From positions 1-25,649 of the forward strand of contig JADRCO010000845.1 of assembly GCA_021464525.1 (NCBI GenBank): a stretch of DNA of 25,649 nt, given 5' to 3'. This document shows, piece by piece, positions 10,506-21,058 of the stretch. Each line of letters starts with the position of its first letter. Within the stretch, counting starts at the first letter, position 1. The notes under the pieces were generated by a model. The model made no database searches. It had not been told where the DNA came from and saw only the letters and a list, made by a program, of their open reading frames with translations. The DNA is from Rhizophagus sp. LPA8_4_AMF (lineage: Eukaryota; Glomeromycota; Glomeromycetes; Glomerales; Glomeraceae). The position numbers and the translations under genes were made by a program.

Positions 10506-11121
10506 TACAGTGTATTAAGAAAATAATTGGCCTTAAATTTTTGCTTACTGTACTGTCAATAATCCACCAATAAACATAAAATAACTTGTTTGAAAGCTTA
10601 GAATTAGAAGTTTAAATTGATATAAAATTTAAAGTAAATTGATAAAAAAAAGAGCTAATTCCATTTTTTTATTAACTGGATAAAAAAATTTTTAAACATA
10701 TTTTTATGTTTCAATTACAAAATTTATAATTCAACAATTTTAATTTTAAGGATTTTACTTTAATAAAAATTTTTTTGAAGATTAATTACGTGTTTTTGTT
10801 TATTATAGTATTAAAAATCTCCAGATACTTTTATAATGTATGTTAAATATTATATTACAGATCGAATTATAATACAATTATCTATCAAAATAATCTACAA
10901 TATGTAATAAGAACAAAGAAATTACATTTAATATAAATTATTATCATTTACAATTATTTAAATACCATAACAATTAGTGATTAAAATTTTATATTTAACA
11001 GTTTATTATGTTCATCTCATTGAGTCGAACATTTTGAATATAATTTTATAAAAAGTGAAGAAAAATTGGCTAAGATATAACGATTTAAAGTTAAGGCCAA
11101 TTATTTTCTTAACACACTGTA
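10506..11121. mobile_element. Tc1/mariner-type non-autonomous element (MITE-like)
   Basis: The left end begins CAGTGTATTAAGAAAATAAT at 10508. The right end, read in reverse from 11119, begins CAGTGTGTTAAGAAAATAAT. The two match over 29 bp (to GGCCTTAA) with one mismatch. TA dinucleotides flank both ends (10506-10507 and 11120-11121), as expected for Tc1/mariner target-site duplication. The 612-bp body is AT-rich and shows no transposase frame or DDE/D signature, so it would depend on an enzyme supplied elsewhere. It lies between the truncated copy B and its tRNA-ligase tail. Confidence 0.85.
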
Positions 11122-11815
11122 TATAAATCATTAATAACAATTACTGTTCCATCTATTACCAATTCAATTTTCCAAGTCAAGGACTTATTTTATTCTCAGG
11201 AAATGACATTTGTTTGGAAATGTTTCATTACAATTATCTACTTAACTACTATACAAATAGTAACATCGAAATCGTGCCGTAACCTTGTCGGATCGATTCC
11301 CGACATCTATTTTCCATGATTTCCCAACAAGACAAATTCCTGAATGGACAGTAAAGCATTTTTTTTCCCGAAATCAAATTATGAAAAATGTGACTTTGGG
11401 TTGAGTATATAGTATTTAATAATAACACATTATAAATTGTTTTATAAATAGATATACAAAATAAACTGAGTAAAAATAATCTATTTAGAAAATAATTGTT
11501 GACTATTTCATATTTTTGTCATTAAATATCTAATACTTTTAAATATAAATTAAGATTTCGTTGATGTTAATTTCATTTACATTATTTCAAATTAATAAAT
11601 GTAATATTGTAAGTATCATTTATCGTAATTTGATTTCGGGAAATTGTCAAGTCGAGACAATATTCATGTCGGGAAAAGTTCTTTTCGAGAAAATGTTCAT
11701 TCAAGAATTGTCTTGTCGGGAAATCGTACCGTAACCGCCGTAACATGCATGGTCTTATTCGTAAAACGTGCATCTGATGGGTCAATTTTATTAACATAAT
11801 TCGTGAATTGAGCTA
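11122..11815 (-). pseudogene. Decayed 3' fragment of tRNA ligase (copy 2), split by an insertion
   Basis: The segments 11122-11260 and 11747-11815 together match, on the minus strand, the last roughly 230 bp of TRL1 (landmarks: ACTGTTCCATCTA, TTTGGAAATGTTT, ATAGTAACAT, TTATTCGTA, CATCTGATGG). The two halves are contiguous in the intact gene and are separated here by the element at 11267-11740. Stops and indels break the frame. It is the tail of duplication unit B. Confidence 0.8.
11260..11746. mobile_element. Inverted-repeat element with 7-bp target duplication
   Basis: GTAACAT occurs at 11260-11266 and again at 11740-11746, once on each side of an insert of about 474 bp. The undisturbed tRNA ligase gene has one copy followed directly by GCAT. 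Inside, a long imperfect inverted repeat pairs 11318-11390 with about 11617-11726 (landmarks GATTTCCC, ACAAGACAA, CCCGAAATCAAATTA). The extreme ends do not pair simply: GAAATCGT.CCGTAACC is present near both ends in direct orientation. Many copies of a GTCGGGAAA-like subterminal word occur in both orientations. There is no transposase. A 7-8 bp duplication would suit a hAT-like origin, but the superfamily is uncertain. Confidence 0.75.
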
Positions 11816-12388
11816 AAAATGTATAAATAGTTTGGGAATCAAAAAATTAAAATAATTGTTTCGAAAGCTTCCATTAATTCTTCTGTAAATGATTCTATTA
11901 TTGTGATTACATTGTTTTGATGCCTGTGAACTTAATGTAATAGTCATGTGAATAGGAAGTTTTAGACTTTTATCTATTTAAATGAATTTGTATCTAACTT
12001 GAACAGTATTACAAAAAAAGCATACATGTAATTCCGGTGAACTGATTATACTTTGATAGGAATTTTATAGCTACTAAATTATACTTAAATTATACTTAAA
12101 ATTGCAATTTTAAATATAATTTAAAGAAATTTAAGACTAATGAGTTGCGACATTATTATTCAAACACACATGAACTTCAACGCGCTCCGAGATAATGTAC
12201 TTCTTTGACAAAATTATCAAATTGTGATACTTAAAAAAATGTATGAATGGATTTCATTTGTCTAGTTATTTATAGTTGTGAAGTGTGAATCAACAATATA
12301 TGCATTAGTACATAATTGATAACACAAGCCAACCCAAATCTTTTTATTTAGTAACATATTTTAGTAAATATTTGTAATCTACTGTATC

Positions 12389-12508
12389 TCATTTGAGGAT
12401 TCATAATAGGAAAAATTACTTTGAAGGATAGATAATCAATCGTAAGAATATTTCATTTAAGGATTCATAATAGGAAATTACTTTGAAGGATGGATAATCG
12501 TAAGAATC
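12389..12508. repeat. Direct repeat of about 56-62 bp upstream of copy C
   Basis: Two adjacent copies (12389-12450 and 12453-12508) share TCATTTRAGGATTCATAATA, then ACTTTGAAGGAT.GATAATC and CGTAAGAAT, with small indels. They lie 90-210 bp upstream of the copy C ATG, so they may be promoter-proximal. I see this duplication only in unit C. Confidence 0.85.
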
Positions 12509-12600
12509 AAGGAGTTATAGATGAAATTTTTATATAAAATTGACCTCTTTTTGCAGGAATCAACCATATTTTATAATTTATACATATCTGATATATAAAA

Positions 12601-13235
12601 ATGATTTTCAGATCCACGTTTTCTGATGTCGATATTAAAAAAATCGGAGTTTACCAATTTATTACTAGTAATCCTCATGGAATTGATGATGATAAAGTTA
12701 TTTTTATCGATGGTAATACCGATAAAAAATTAACATTCGGTCAACTTAAAGCTAATTCAAAGAAATTAGCATTTGGATTGATAAATAAAATCGGATTTAA
12801 ACGTGGAGATGTTTTGGCAATATATTCTCCTAATCATGTAAGCGATACCTATCTGTGATATATATAGAAAATAAATCATTAAAATAATTCTTTATAATTC
12901 TTTTTCTTTTTTTAGATTGATTATCCGGTAGTTATCTTTGGTACAATCGCAGCTGGTAAATAAAAGTTACAAAAAAAGGTCTAGGTAATTTTTTGTCTCG
13001 AATTTTAACTTTTTTTTTTTTTAGGAGGAATAGTAACACCGGTTAATCCAGAATATACATCTGAAGAATTTGCCTCTCAATTAAAAGACAGTGGTGCTTC
13101 TGTTATTATAAGTCATCCTGATTATCTTGAAAAAGCTATCAAGGCCGCAAAAGAAGCAAATATTCACGAATCCAAAATACTTTTGTTTGATGAAAACAAA
13201 ATCAACGATTTTCTACCTTTCTTATCCTTATTTTC
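12601..13235 (+). repeat. 635-bp tract identical to 5700-6334
   Basis: This is the copy C partner of the perfectly matching tract in copy A. It covers exon 1 to the middle of exon 3, including both introns. Outside this block the two genes differ at many positions in exons and introns. Confidence 0.93.
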
Positions 13236-15009
13236 CAGTCAAGAAATTAATCCAGTAGAATATACACCAGAAGAAGTAAAATCAGCTACTGCTTATTTGT
13301 GTTATAGTTCCGGTACTACGGGAATAAATAAAGGAGTTGAAACCACGCACTATAATATGGTTTCAAATTTAACTCAAATGGATGTTTTTGAAGATCAAAT
13401 AAACCATGAAAATGTTTATATAGGAACTCTCGTAAGTTATAATTAATTTTTTGGGTTTGGAACACGTACTTATGTGCTTTACTAATTACATAAATTTTTT
13501 CGAAATTTAGCCTTTCTACCATATATACGGATTGACCCTTCTTATACACCTTGTTATTATTAAGGTATATAAAAGCTTTGTCTTCATTCCTTCTGCCACG
13601 AGCTAATTTATTTTCTTCTCACATTTGTTGGTTTTTCGATTTTTTTTTTTTTCATTGTAATTTCAAGGGAGCTTCATGTGTTATGCTTCGTAAATTCGAA
13701 TTGGAAAATTTTTGTCGTACAATTCAAGATTATAAAGTAAATATAGCTCCAATCGTTCCCCCTATAGTTTTGCTCTTGGTTAATAATCCTATAGCGAGAA
13801 AGTATGATCTATCAAGTTTAAAATTGGGTATAAGTGCTGCTGCTCCTTTGAGTAAAGATTTATGTAAAAAATTTATTGAAATTTATAAAATTCCGATCAA
13901 ACAAGCTTATGGTACATATTTTGAACTAATATTTTTTTACTCGAAATATTCTTTTGCTTATATTTTCATTATTTCCTTCTTTTCTATTAGGTTTAACTGA
14001 AACAACTCCATTTGCAATCGTGACGAAAACTGATAACATTGTCGATGGTAAATTGAGTTGTCATGTGACTTTTCGTTAACGAAACGCGTATTCCCCAAAT
14101 TTTCATCTTCTTTTTTTGTTAGGCTCGATTGGAATTCTCATTCCAAACGTGGAATGTAAGATAATTTCAGAAAATAATAAAGGTAATTATTATTTTGTTA
14201 TTTATAACAATAAATCTAAAGTAAAACCAGACTAAACAAATTAGATTTATTAATAGAACTTGAATATAATGAAGAAGGCGAATTTTATATTCGAGGTCCA
14301 AATGTTATGAAGGTGATTTTTTTTTTTTTTTATGGTTTAAAATCAATAAAATAAAATATATACGTTTAATTATACGGTATAACTGATATGCATTTATTTA
14401 TATTTATATAGGGCTATCTTAATAATAAAGAAGCTACGGATGCTTGTATTGATAGTGAAGGCTGGTTCCATACCGGAGATTTGGGATATGTTGATCCTCA
14501 AGGTATAATATACTTATCTAAAATAATTTTAAAAATAAATTTTATAAAAAAAAACCAATTTGTCTTGTAGGAAACTTTTTTATTGTCGATCGCGTTAAAG
14601 AATTAATAAAATACAAGGTAAACTGAAAACGGATAGTTAATTATCGATCTCTTTTAAGATGCTCTTCTAAAAAACTTGATAAATATAGGGATTCCAAGTC
14701 GCTCCAGCTGAACTTGAATCAGTTTTGCTTACTCACCCATCAATTACTGATTGTGCTGTAATTGGTATATATTTTGATGAACAAGCAACAGAATTTCCGT
14801 TAGCATATGTAGTATTAAAACAAAGTGAAATTCAATCTGATGAGTTAAAAGAAGAAATTAAAAATTTTGTGTCTCAAAGAGTTGCTCCGCATAAAAAATT
14901 GCGTGGTGGTGTTTATTTTATCGACAAAATTCCTAAAAGTCCTGCTGGTAAAATTTTAAGAAGATTTTTAAGAGAAAGAGCTAGAAATGTATTTAAGAAA
15001 ACATTGTAA
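12601..15009 (+). CDS. 4-coumarate:CoA ligase-like acyl-CoA synthetase, copy C (intact)
   Basis: Eleven exons: 12601-12837, 12916-12955, 13025-13431, 13511-13564, 13668-13911, 13991-14047, 14123-14182, 14257-14312, 14412-14502, 14571-14617 and 14689-15009. All are GT-AG and in phase, giving 1614 nt and 537 aa, the usual 4CL-like length. ANL-superfamily motifs: P-loop [10 protein letters not shown] (186-195), PFYHIYG (229-235) with the conserved His, YGLTETTPF (327-335), HTGD (405-408), [20 protein letters not shown] (422-441) and the catalytic Lys519 in SPAGKILRR. These enzymes activate a carboxylate with ATP to an acyl-adenylate and transfer it to CoA. The substrate (aromatic or fatty acid) cannot be read from the sequence. 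No canonical C-terminal peroxisomal SKL signal is present (it ends KKTL). It is convergent with TRL1, with only 63 bp between stop codons. The start matches the paralogues. Confidence 0.92.
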
Positions 15010-15072
15010 AGTGCCATTGTAAAGTGTGCGTTCCTAATAAAGTAATATTTTTTTTTTATTAATTTATGATCA

Positions 15073-17894
15073 TTAATAATATGCTTTTACAGTTCCATCT
15101 ACTACTAGTTCATTTTCCAAATTAGTGACACAGATCTTGGACTGATTTTCTTTAGACAATGCTAATTCGCATACTGTATTTGCTTGGAAATGTTTTACGT
15201 CATTGTTTACTGTACCAATAGTAACATGCATAATTTTATTCGTAGAACGAATATCTGATGGAACAATTCTATCTACAACAAGAGCCATAATTTGTGAATC
15301 GAAAACTATCTTATTAATATGTACTTTCACTTGAGGAAGAGCTTTACCCATTTTTTCGTATTGTTTCCAGAGCTCCTTTTTGTAGTCTGGTGGATCTATT
15401 TTTAATTCTTTAGAATGAATGAGTGTAACATGATGATCAGAACCAATACGTTCCTCTTGAACCAATCTCTTGAAAATTTCAGAATCTTCGTTTGGATGTT
15501 TATTATAATAATCTAAGAGAAATTCTTGTGCGTTAAAATCCAATTTTATTCCATAAAATGAAACTCTAGGCGATTTATTGCTAACAATTTTACGGACTGT
15601 TGGTTTGTAATCACTTATCTCTTCTAAAACTTTTTCAATTATATCTTCACTAGGTTTTTCAAACCCAAGAATCAGTTTTAATTCATTAATAACAGTTTCA
15701 AGAGTAGTTTTAACGTCAATGGCAACATCTAATTCAATGACATGATCAAATTGGTTATCTACACTGTTATTTGAATTCAAAGGTTGAAAGTCTTTCAAAA
15801 ATTTCCACATGACATTCTCATATTCTACGTTTTTGGGAGTAAGGGACTGATGATTTTCTCCCCGAGAAACTACGCGTTTAGACGTTATTTTGAAAATTTC
15901 ATTCTTAGTTCGATCTTCATGATTCCAATAAATAGCTACAATACGGACGTTTGATAAATTACTTTTCACGTCTTCTATCAAGGTCTTACGTAATTCTATC
16001 ATGTGATTATTTCTGAAATTATATGAGATTCATTATATTAATAAACTCTTAAAATAAACAACATTTTTACTTTTTTTTACCTGTCTGCAATTACACCAAT
16101 GTGGCTTCTTAGACTTTCGTTTATACTTCTGTAAAATTCAATTCGTGCTTTTTTTCCAATAATGTTATCATTTTGTATATGAGCAAATGAAAATAATTTT
16201 GCTAGTGCTAAAGAAAGTGTCGTTTTGCCTGTAAATAGAAAATACAAATGAATTACACCTCCTATATAACGAAAAAGATGACGAGTTAACAAAATACTTA
16301 CCACACCCTATTGTACCAACCGGAACGAATAATGTTTTGATTTCCTCTTGTGGAATTTTTGCAAAGGTCTGGATATCACCCTTTTTATTCAGATATTCCA
16401 AGAACATATCTCTAACTTGGATAATTCCTTTATTTTTATTATACTCCTCAAAAAGTTTAGGATGCGTTTTGATCTTTTCTGTAACCCATTCTAGATATTG
16501 TTTACTCAACGCATAAGTTGTTCTTGGTTTTTTCTTATTTAAAGTCGCTCTAGTAATTTCTCTCCACTCACGGTACATAAGGTATGGTTCATCATACTTG
16601 ATTTTAAAGAAGAAATCTTGCCCTGTTGAAACAGTTTTAGTTCGGATAACAAATCCTTCAATTGGTCTATCGTCCAACACCCTTTTTTCTTTGATTACAT
16701 TAACGAAACTTTTAACCTCGTCTACAGTTTGCTTTACATAATATTTAACTGGAATAAAACCCCATTCCTTTGCAAAATCTGTGACCATTTTACTTGGCCA
16801 TGTTTTGAGATCGACTGTATTAAGGTTAATTCCGTGAAGATATAATCCACGACGATCTTGCGCATATGGAAGCACGTGCTCTTCAAATTGGTCGTCACAT
16901 AACTATTGGTGATTTGGGCACGAGCAATGACGCATTTTTTTTAATTCCCTCGTTAAAAAATACGGTTATCACAAGAAAATAAATAGAGTTTACCTCCGCT
17001 ACTGCAGTCGATTTGCTTTTGTATAAGAATTTTGCCAACTCTTCTTTAGTTCTACCTACTTTCTTCAAATGTTTATCAAGCCATTGTTCACCTACAACAG
17101 CATGAGCTAAAGCATTTTCTCTTTCACCCATTGAATGTTTACTCGTAACAACAATATAATCTCCCGGAAGTCCACTAATGAATATAATGCATCCATTTTC
17201 CTTGACCGTAACTTCATAAGGTCCTTTGGTTTGTGTAACAATTTCCTCCCACTAGAAATTTTAATTGGTTAATTAAGTGATCGTCTAATTTTGGTCGAAA
17301 ATAACACATATGAATTAACAAACCTTAGTTTCTGGTACTTCATCAATATTAAAGAACTTATCATAACCACGGATGACTATTTCATTTTTATTATTTGTTT
17401 CTCTTGTAAATAGTCCCCTAGCTTGTGTAGGAGTGCGATGTTTTTTGTAATCCCATTCGTTCATCTTCCATGAGGAAATCGTGATCCCAGAGGGTTTGTG
17501 AACAAATTCATTCTTTTTAACTTTTTTTCCCTTAGATTTATTAAGATTAGAAATTAGTTCGTCAGCTTCTGTTAAGTCTTTTTGAGTAACTGGATCTATT
17601 TGTATTGATTCTTGGCTTGTGTCGGATTTTGTCGATTTTTTGATTTCATCGGGCGCATTCTCGCCGTCTACATTTCTCGTGCCATTTTTATTCTTTGTTG
17701 AAATACTATGAAAAATAGAAAACGATAATAAAGATTAAAAATCATATTTATACCAATGAATACTTTTATCTCCTTTTGAACAAACATATTATTTACATCA
17801 AATAAAGTGTTATTTAGTTCTTAGTACGTAAATTTTCTGTAAATTATAAATACTATAAAATTGAATAAAGTACTTGCCTTAGTTTCGATTCCAT
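15073..17894 (-). CDS. TRL1: tRNA ligase, fungal Trl1 type (six exons)
   Basis: Minus-strand exons: 17894-17878, 17705-17324, 17251-16994, 16902-16302, 16228-16081 and 16012-15073. The total is 2346 nt, 781 aa (yeast Trl1 is 827). Domains in order: a low-complexity N-terminal region; an adenylyltransferase ligase with nucleotidyl-accepting Lys150 in KENG, EGFVIR (301-306) and FKIKYDEPYLMYREW (about 318-332); a polynucleotide kinase with Walker A GTIGCGKT (415-422) and ADRNNH (467-472); and a C-terminal cyclic phosphodiesterase with two HxTx motifs, HVTL (663-666) and HVTI (731-734). The enzyme heals and seals tRNA halves after intron removal and joins HAC1-type mRNA in the unfolded-protein response. 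The first exon is only 17 nt. Its best donor is AAG|GCAAGT, a GC-AG intron; a GT alternative 7 nt downstream (CAA|GTACTT) with acceptor CAAAG at 17693 also keeps frame. It is divergent from RLI1. Its 3' end was copied twice into the synthetase array. Confidence 0.93.
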
Positions 17895-18193
17895 GACTAT
17901 TGACAAAAATCCAGAGAATCAATTCCAATGGTTACGTAAAATATATGCTTTGAAACTATCCAAATTTAGACGAGTTTATTTTAAAATGTTTATTTGCCAA
18001 CATTGAATTTTACTAAGTTATATAGCTGCTCTCTGACTGCGGTTCTGCGGCTTGCGCAGAAAATTTTTTTTTAAAGAATCTGCATCAGTTGATAATTGAT
18101 TATATAATATGACGTGTCAAAAAATTTTTTTAATTTACCGTAGTTATAAATCACTTTTCGGTTTTTTTTTACATTTTTGATTACTTGGCCATA
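17895..18193. promoter_or_regulatory. Shared divergent promoter of TRL1 and RLI1
   Basis: A 299-bp region separates the two start codons. It has a locally GC-rich block (18030-18060, CTGCGGTTCTGCGGCTTGCG) that stands out in this AT-rich window, and a TGACGTGTCA word at 18110-18119 resembling a bZIP/CRE half-site. Both genes serve RNA processing or translation, so co-regulation is plausible but not demonstrated. Confidence 0.55.
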
Positions 18194-20713
18194 ATGAGTG
18201 AAAAACATACCAGAATTGCCATTGTTAGTTCTGATAAATGCAAACCGAAAAAATGTAGACAGGAATGTAAAAAATCATGTCCTGTTGTTAGAATGGGTAA
18301 GCATTTTATTCGTGTTCTAAAGTCTTTTTTTTTTTTTTTTTTTGATCTGTAAATATTTCACGGCACATTTATTTTCTCAACAGGTAAACTTTGCATTGAA
18401 GTTACTCCCGAGAGCAAAATTGCTTACATTTCTGAGGAACTGTGTATTGGTTGTGGTATTTGCATTAAGAAATGCCCATTCGGTGCTATTATGATTATTA
18501 ACCTACCCACCAACCTTGAAAGACAAGTTACTCACCGTTACAATGCCAACGCTTTTAAACTTCATAAATTACCTGTTCCTAGACCTGGTCAAGTTTTAGG
18601 ATTGGTTGGTACTAATGGTATTGGTAAAAGTACGGCACTGAAAATTTTGGCTGGGAAATTGAAACCAAATTTAGGAAGATTCAATGTGAGTGTTATATCG
18701 TATGTTTTTTAAGTTATTTGCTCGTGCACAGAATCTAATTGTGCAATAATTTATCTTGCATGATTTAAGGATCCCCCAGACTGGCAGGATATTCTAAAAT
18801 ACTTTCGAGGAAATGAATTGCAAAACTATTTTACAAAAATTTTAGAGGATAATTTGAAGGTAGTTTTGATTTATTCACTGGATTATTTTAATATTTCATC
18901 TGATCTTTCTTTATTTGTTCATTTTGGCATCAGGCAATAATCAAACCCCAGTACGTAGACCAGATTCCAAGAGCTGTTGATGGAATGGTTGAAAAGTTGA
19001 TAGATACTAAATCGGAAAAAAATAATAAATATGAGATGATCGATGCATTAGATCTAAAAGACGTTTTGGGACGCCAAGTAAAAGAGTTATCAGGTGGGGA
19101 GCTTCAACGTTTTGCTATTGCTGTTGTGTGTATCCAAAAAGCTGATATGTGAGTATTAAATATTTATTTGGTATTAATCTATGTGAACAATAAAAATATA
19201 GCTTTGTTAATTTATAACCTTGATTTAGCTACATGTTCGATGAGCCGTCATCGTATTTGGATGTCAAACAACGTTTGAATGCCGCTAGGACAATAAGATC
19301 CTTATTAACACCCGATTGGTAATTTATTTTATAATTGAAATGAGTAAAATTAAAAGATTCCCCTAATCTAATTAATTTACATTTAATTTTTTAAGTTACG
19401 TCATTGTTGTAGAACATGACTTGTCAGTTTTGGATTATTTATCTGATTTCATTTGTGTACTTTATGGCGTTCCCTCAGTGTATGGTGTTGTTACTATGCC
19501 TTTCTCAATTCGCGAAGGTATTAATATATTCTTGGATGGTAAAGTGCCAACAGAGAATCTGAGATTCCGTGAAGAATCTTTAACATTTAAACTGGCAGAA
19601 ACTGCCGAGGATGAAAGGGAAGTAGAAAGACATAGAAGATATGGATATCCAAATATGAAAAAAACATTAGGTAAAGTCAACATATCTTTATTTAAATGGG
19701 TTCTTCAATAATAATTATAATTATTACATGGTTAATAGGAAATTTTGAGTTAAATGTTATGACTGGTGAATTCACGGATTCTGAAATTATTGTTATGCTT
19801 GGAGAAAATGGAACAGGTAAAACAACGTTCATCAGATTGTTGGCCGGTGCAATTAAAGCTGACGGTGAGGAACAAGTTCCCGAATTGAATGTTAGTTACA
19901 AGCCACAAAAGATTTCACCAAAATACGTGGGAACAGTACGCAGTCTTTTGTATGATAAGATCAGAGCTTCTTTCACACATGCACAATTTCAAACTGATGT
20001 TGTGAAGCCAATGCAACTTGAAAATATTATTGATCAAGAAGTAGCAACTTTATCTGGTGGTGAACTTCAACGTGTAGCAATTGTGCTGGCGTTAGGAAAA
20101 CCAGCGGACATATATTTGATTGATGAACCCTCCGCGTACTTGGATTCGGAACAACGTATTGTTGCAGCTAAAGTCATCAAAAGGTAAATATATTTCTATA
20201 TATTCAATAAAAATTATTATTAGTTTTTTATTGGAATTATTTATATATTTATGTGCATTCCTTTATCTTAGATTCATTCTTCATAGCAAGAAAACAGCCT
20301 TTGTTGTGGAACATGACTTTATTATGGCTACTTATTTAGCAGATCGTGTTGTTTTATATGAAGGAATGCCATCAGTAAAGGCTACAGCAACTACGTAAGT
20401 TTAGAGTATATTATTTTGGTAAAAATTTATAAATATGATAATAACCTTATCATTATTATTTAGCCCACAATCACTATTGTCGGGTATGAATAAGTTTCTC
20501 AAATCTCTCGAGATCACGTTTAGACGGGATCCAACCAATTTTAGGCCAAGAATAAATAAATTGAATTCCCAGAACGATCAAGAACAAAAATCAAGTAAGT
20601 GAAAGATTTTAATCTTATAATTAATATGTTTAAGGAAGAATGTATTGATAAATGTATTTATTTTTCTCGAAATTATAGGTGGCAAATATTTCTTTTTGGA
20701 AGGTGATTCTTAA
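18194..20713 (+). CDS. RLI1: ABC-type ATPase RLI1/ABCE1, ribosome recycling factor
   Basis: Ten exons: 18194-18296, 18384-18685, 18770-18859, 18934-19148, 19229-19318, 19396-19670, 19739-20183, 20272-20394, 20464-20594 and 20679-20713. All are GT-AG and in phase, giving 1809 nt and 602 aa (yeast Rli1 is 608). The N-terminal Fe-S domain has Cys16, 21, 25, 29 and a ferredoxin-like [11 protein letters not shown] (Cys55, 58, 61, 65). NBD1 has Walker [10 protein letters not shown] (110-118), signature LSGGEL (217-222), Walker B FDEP (240-243) and VEHD. NBD2 has GENGTGKTT (380-388), LSGGEL (463-468), IDEP (486-489) and VEHD. The protein splits 80S and post-termination ribosomes with eRF1 or Dom34 and carries two [4Fe-4S] clusters; it is cytosolic and essential in eukaryotes. 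It shares a promoter region with TRL1. Nothing is missing from the model. Confidence 0.96.
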
Positions 20714-21058
20714 AAATATAATATTTTAGTATTTTAGTATTTATAATTTATTATTTAAGTATTTTAGTGTATTAAAAAGTTATCTTAGATAGTTTCGAAT
20801 CTGTAGATTTGAAATTAAATTTTTGATAATTAAAAACATGAAAGTTTATTATATTGTTTGGTAGTGATATTTCGCTATTTACTTATAATATTTATTTCTT
20901 TTATATATAGAATTTATTAAAAAAAAAAAATAAATAAATTAAAATAATAAACAATAATAATTTAATCGTAAAGTTAATAATGTATGCTAACACTAACTAG
21001 CGATTGCTTTGTCTGATGTGAGATTTGGCGTTTATTTGTCTAAATTCATAAGCGCGAA
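20714..21058. other. Convergent spacer between RLI1 and GNAT 1, duplicated further on
   Basis: This AT-rich 3' flank shares blocks with 22190-22419 (TATTTATAATTTATT, AAGTTATCTT, TTATTATA, TTTACTATTTAC-like and GTTTATT stretches). The stretch downstream of RLI1 was therefore copied along with the acetyltransferase. There is no gene. Confidence 0.6.

Larger units (their letters stand above)
8330..11815 (+). repeat. Tandem duplication unit B
   Basis: This is the second unit: upstream region with the CACGTG block, pseudogene copy B, and a second decayed tRNA-ligase tail. It is lengthened by two transposon-like insertions (10508-11119 and 11267-11740). Edges are placed by eye from similarity to units A and C. 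Confidence 0.7.
10478..12600. other. Spacer between copies B and C with mobile-element insertions
   Basis: It holds a TA-flanked inverted-repeat element, a second tRNA-ligase tail split by another inverted-repeat element, then the upstream region of copy C with a duplicated block of about 56-62 bp. No intact gene is seen. The open frame at 11582-11797 on the minus strand lies mostly in element sequence and is not supported. Confidence 0.65.
11878..15300 (+). repeat. Duplication unit C (presumed original locus)
   Basis: It starts where similarity to the left edges of units A and B begins and runs through synthetase copy C into the 3' part of the intact tRNA ligase gene. Because its tRNA-ligase portion belongs to a complete gene, this is the most likely source locus for units A and B. 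Confidence 0.65.

Noticed and set aside
11582..11797. 71-codon open frame on the minus strand
   Set aside because: It spans the inverted-repeat element and the edge of the tRNA-ligase fragment; an accidental frame.
19462..19683. Antisense open frame across RLI1 exon 6
   Set aside because: Shadow of a highly conserved coding exon.
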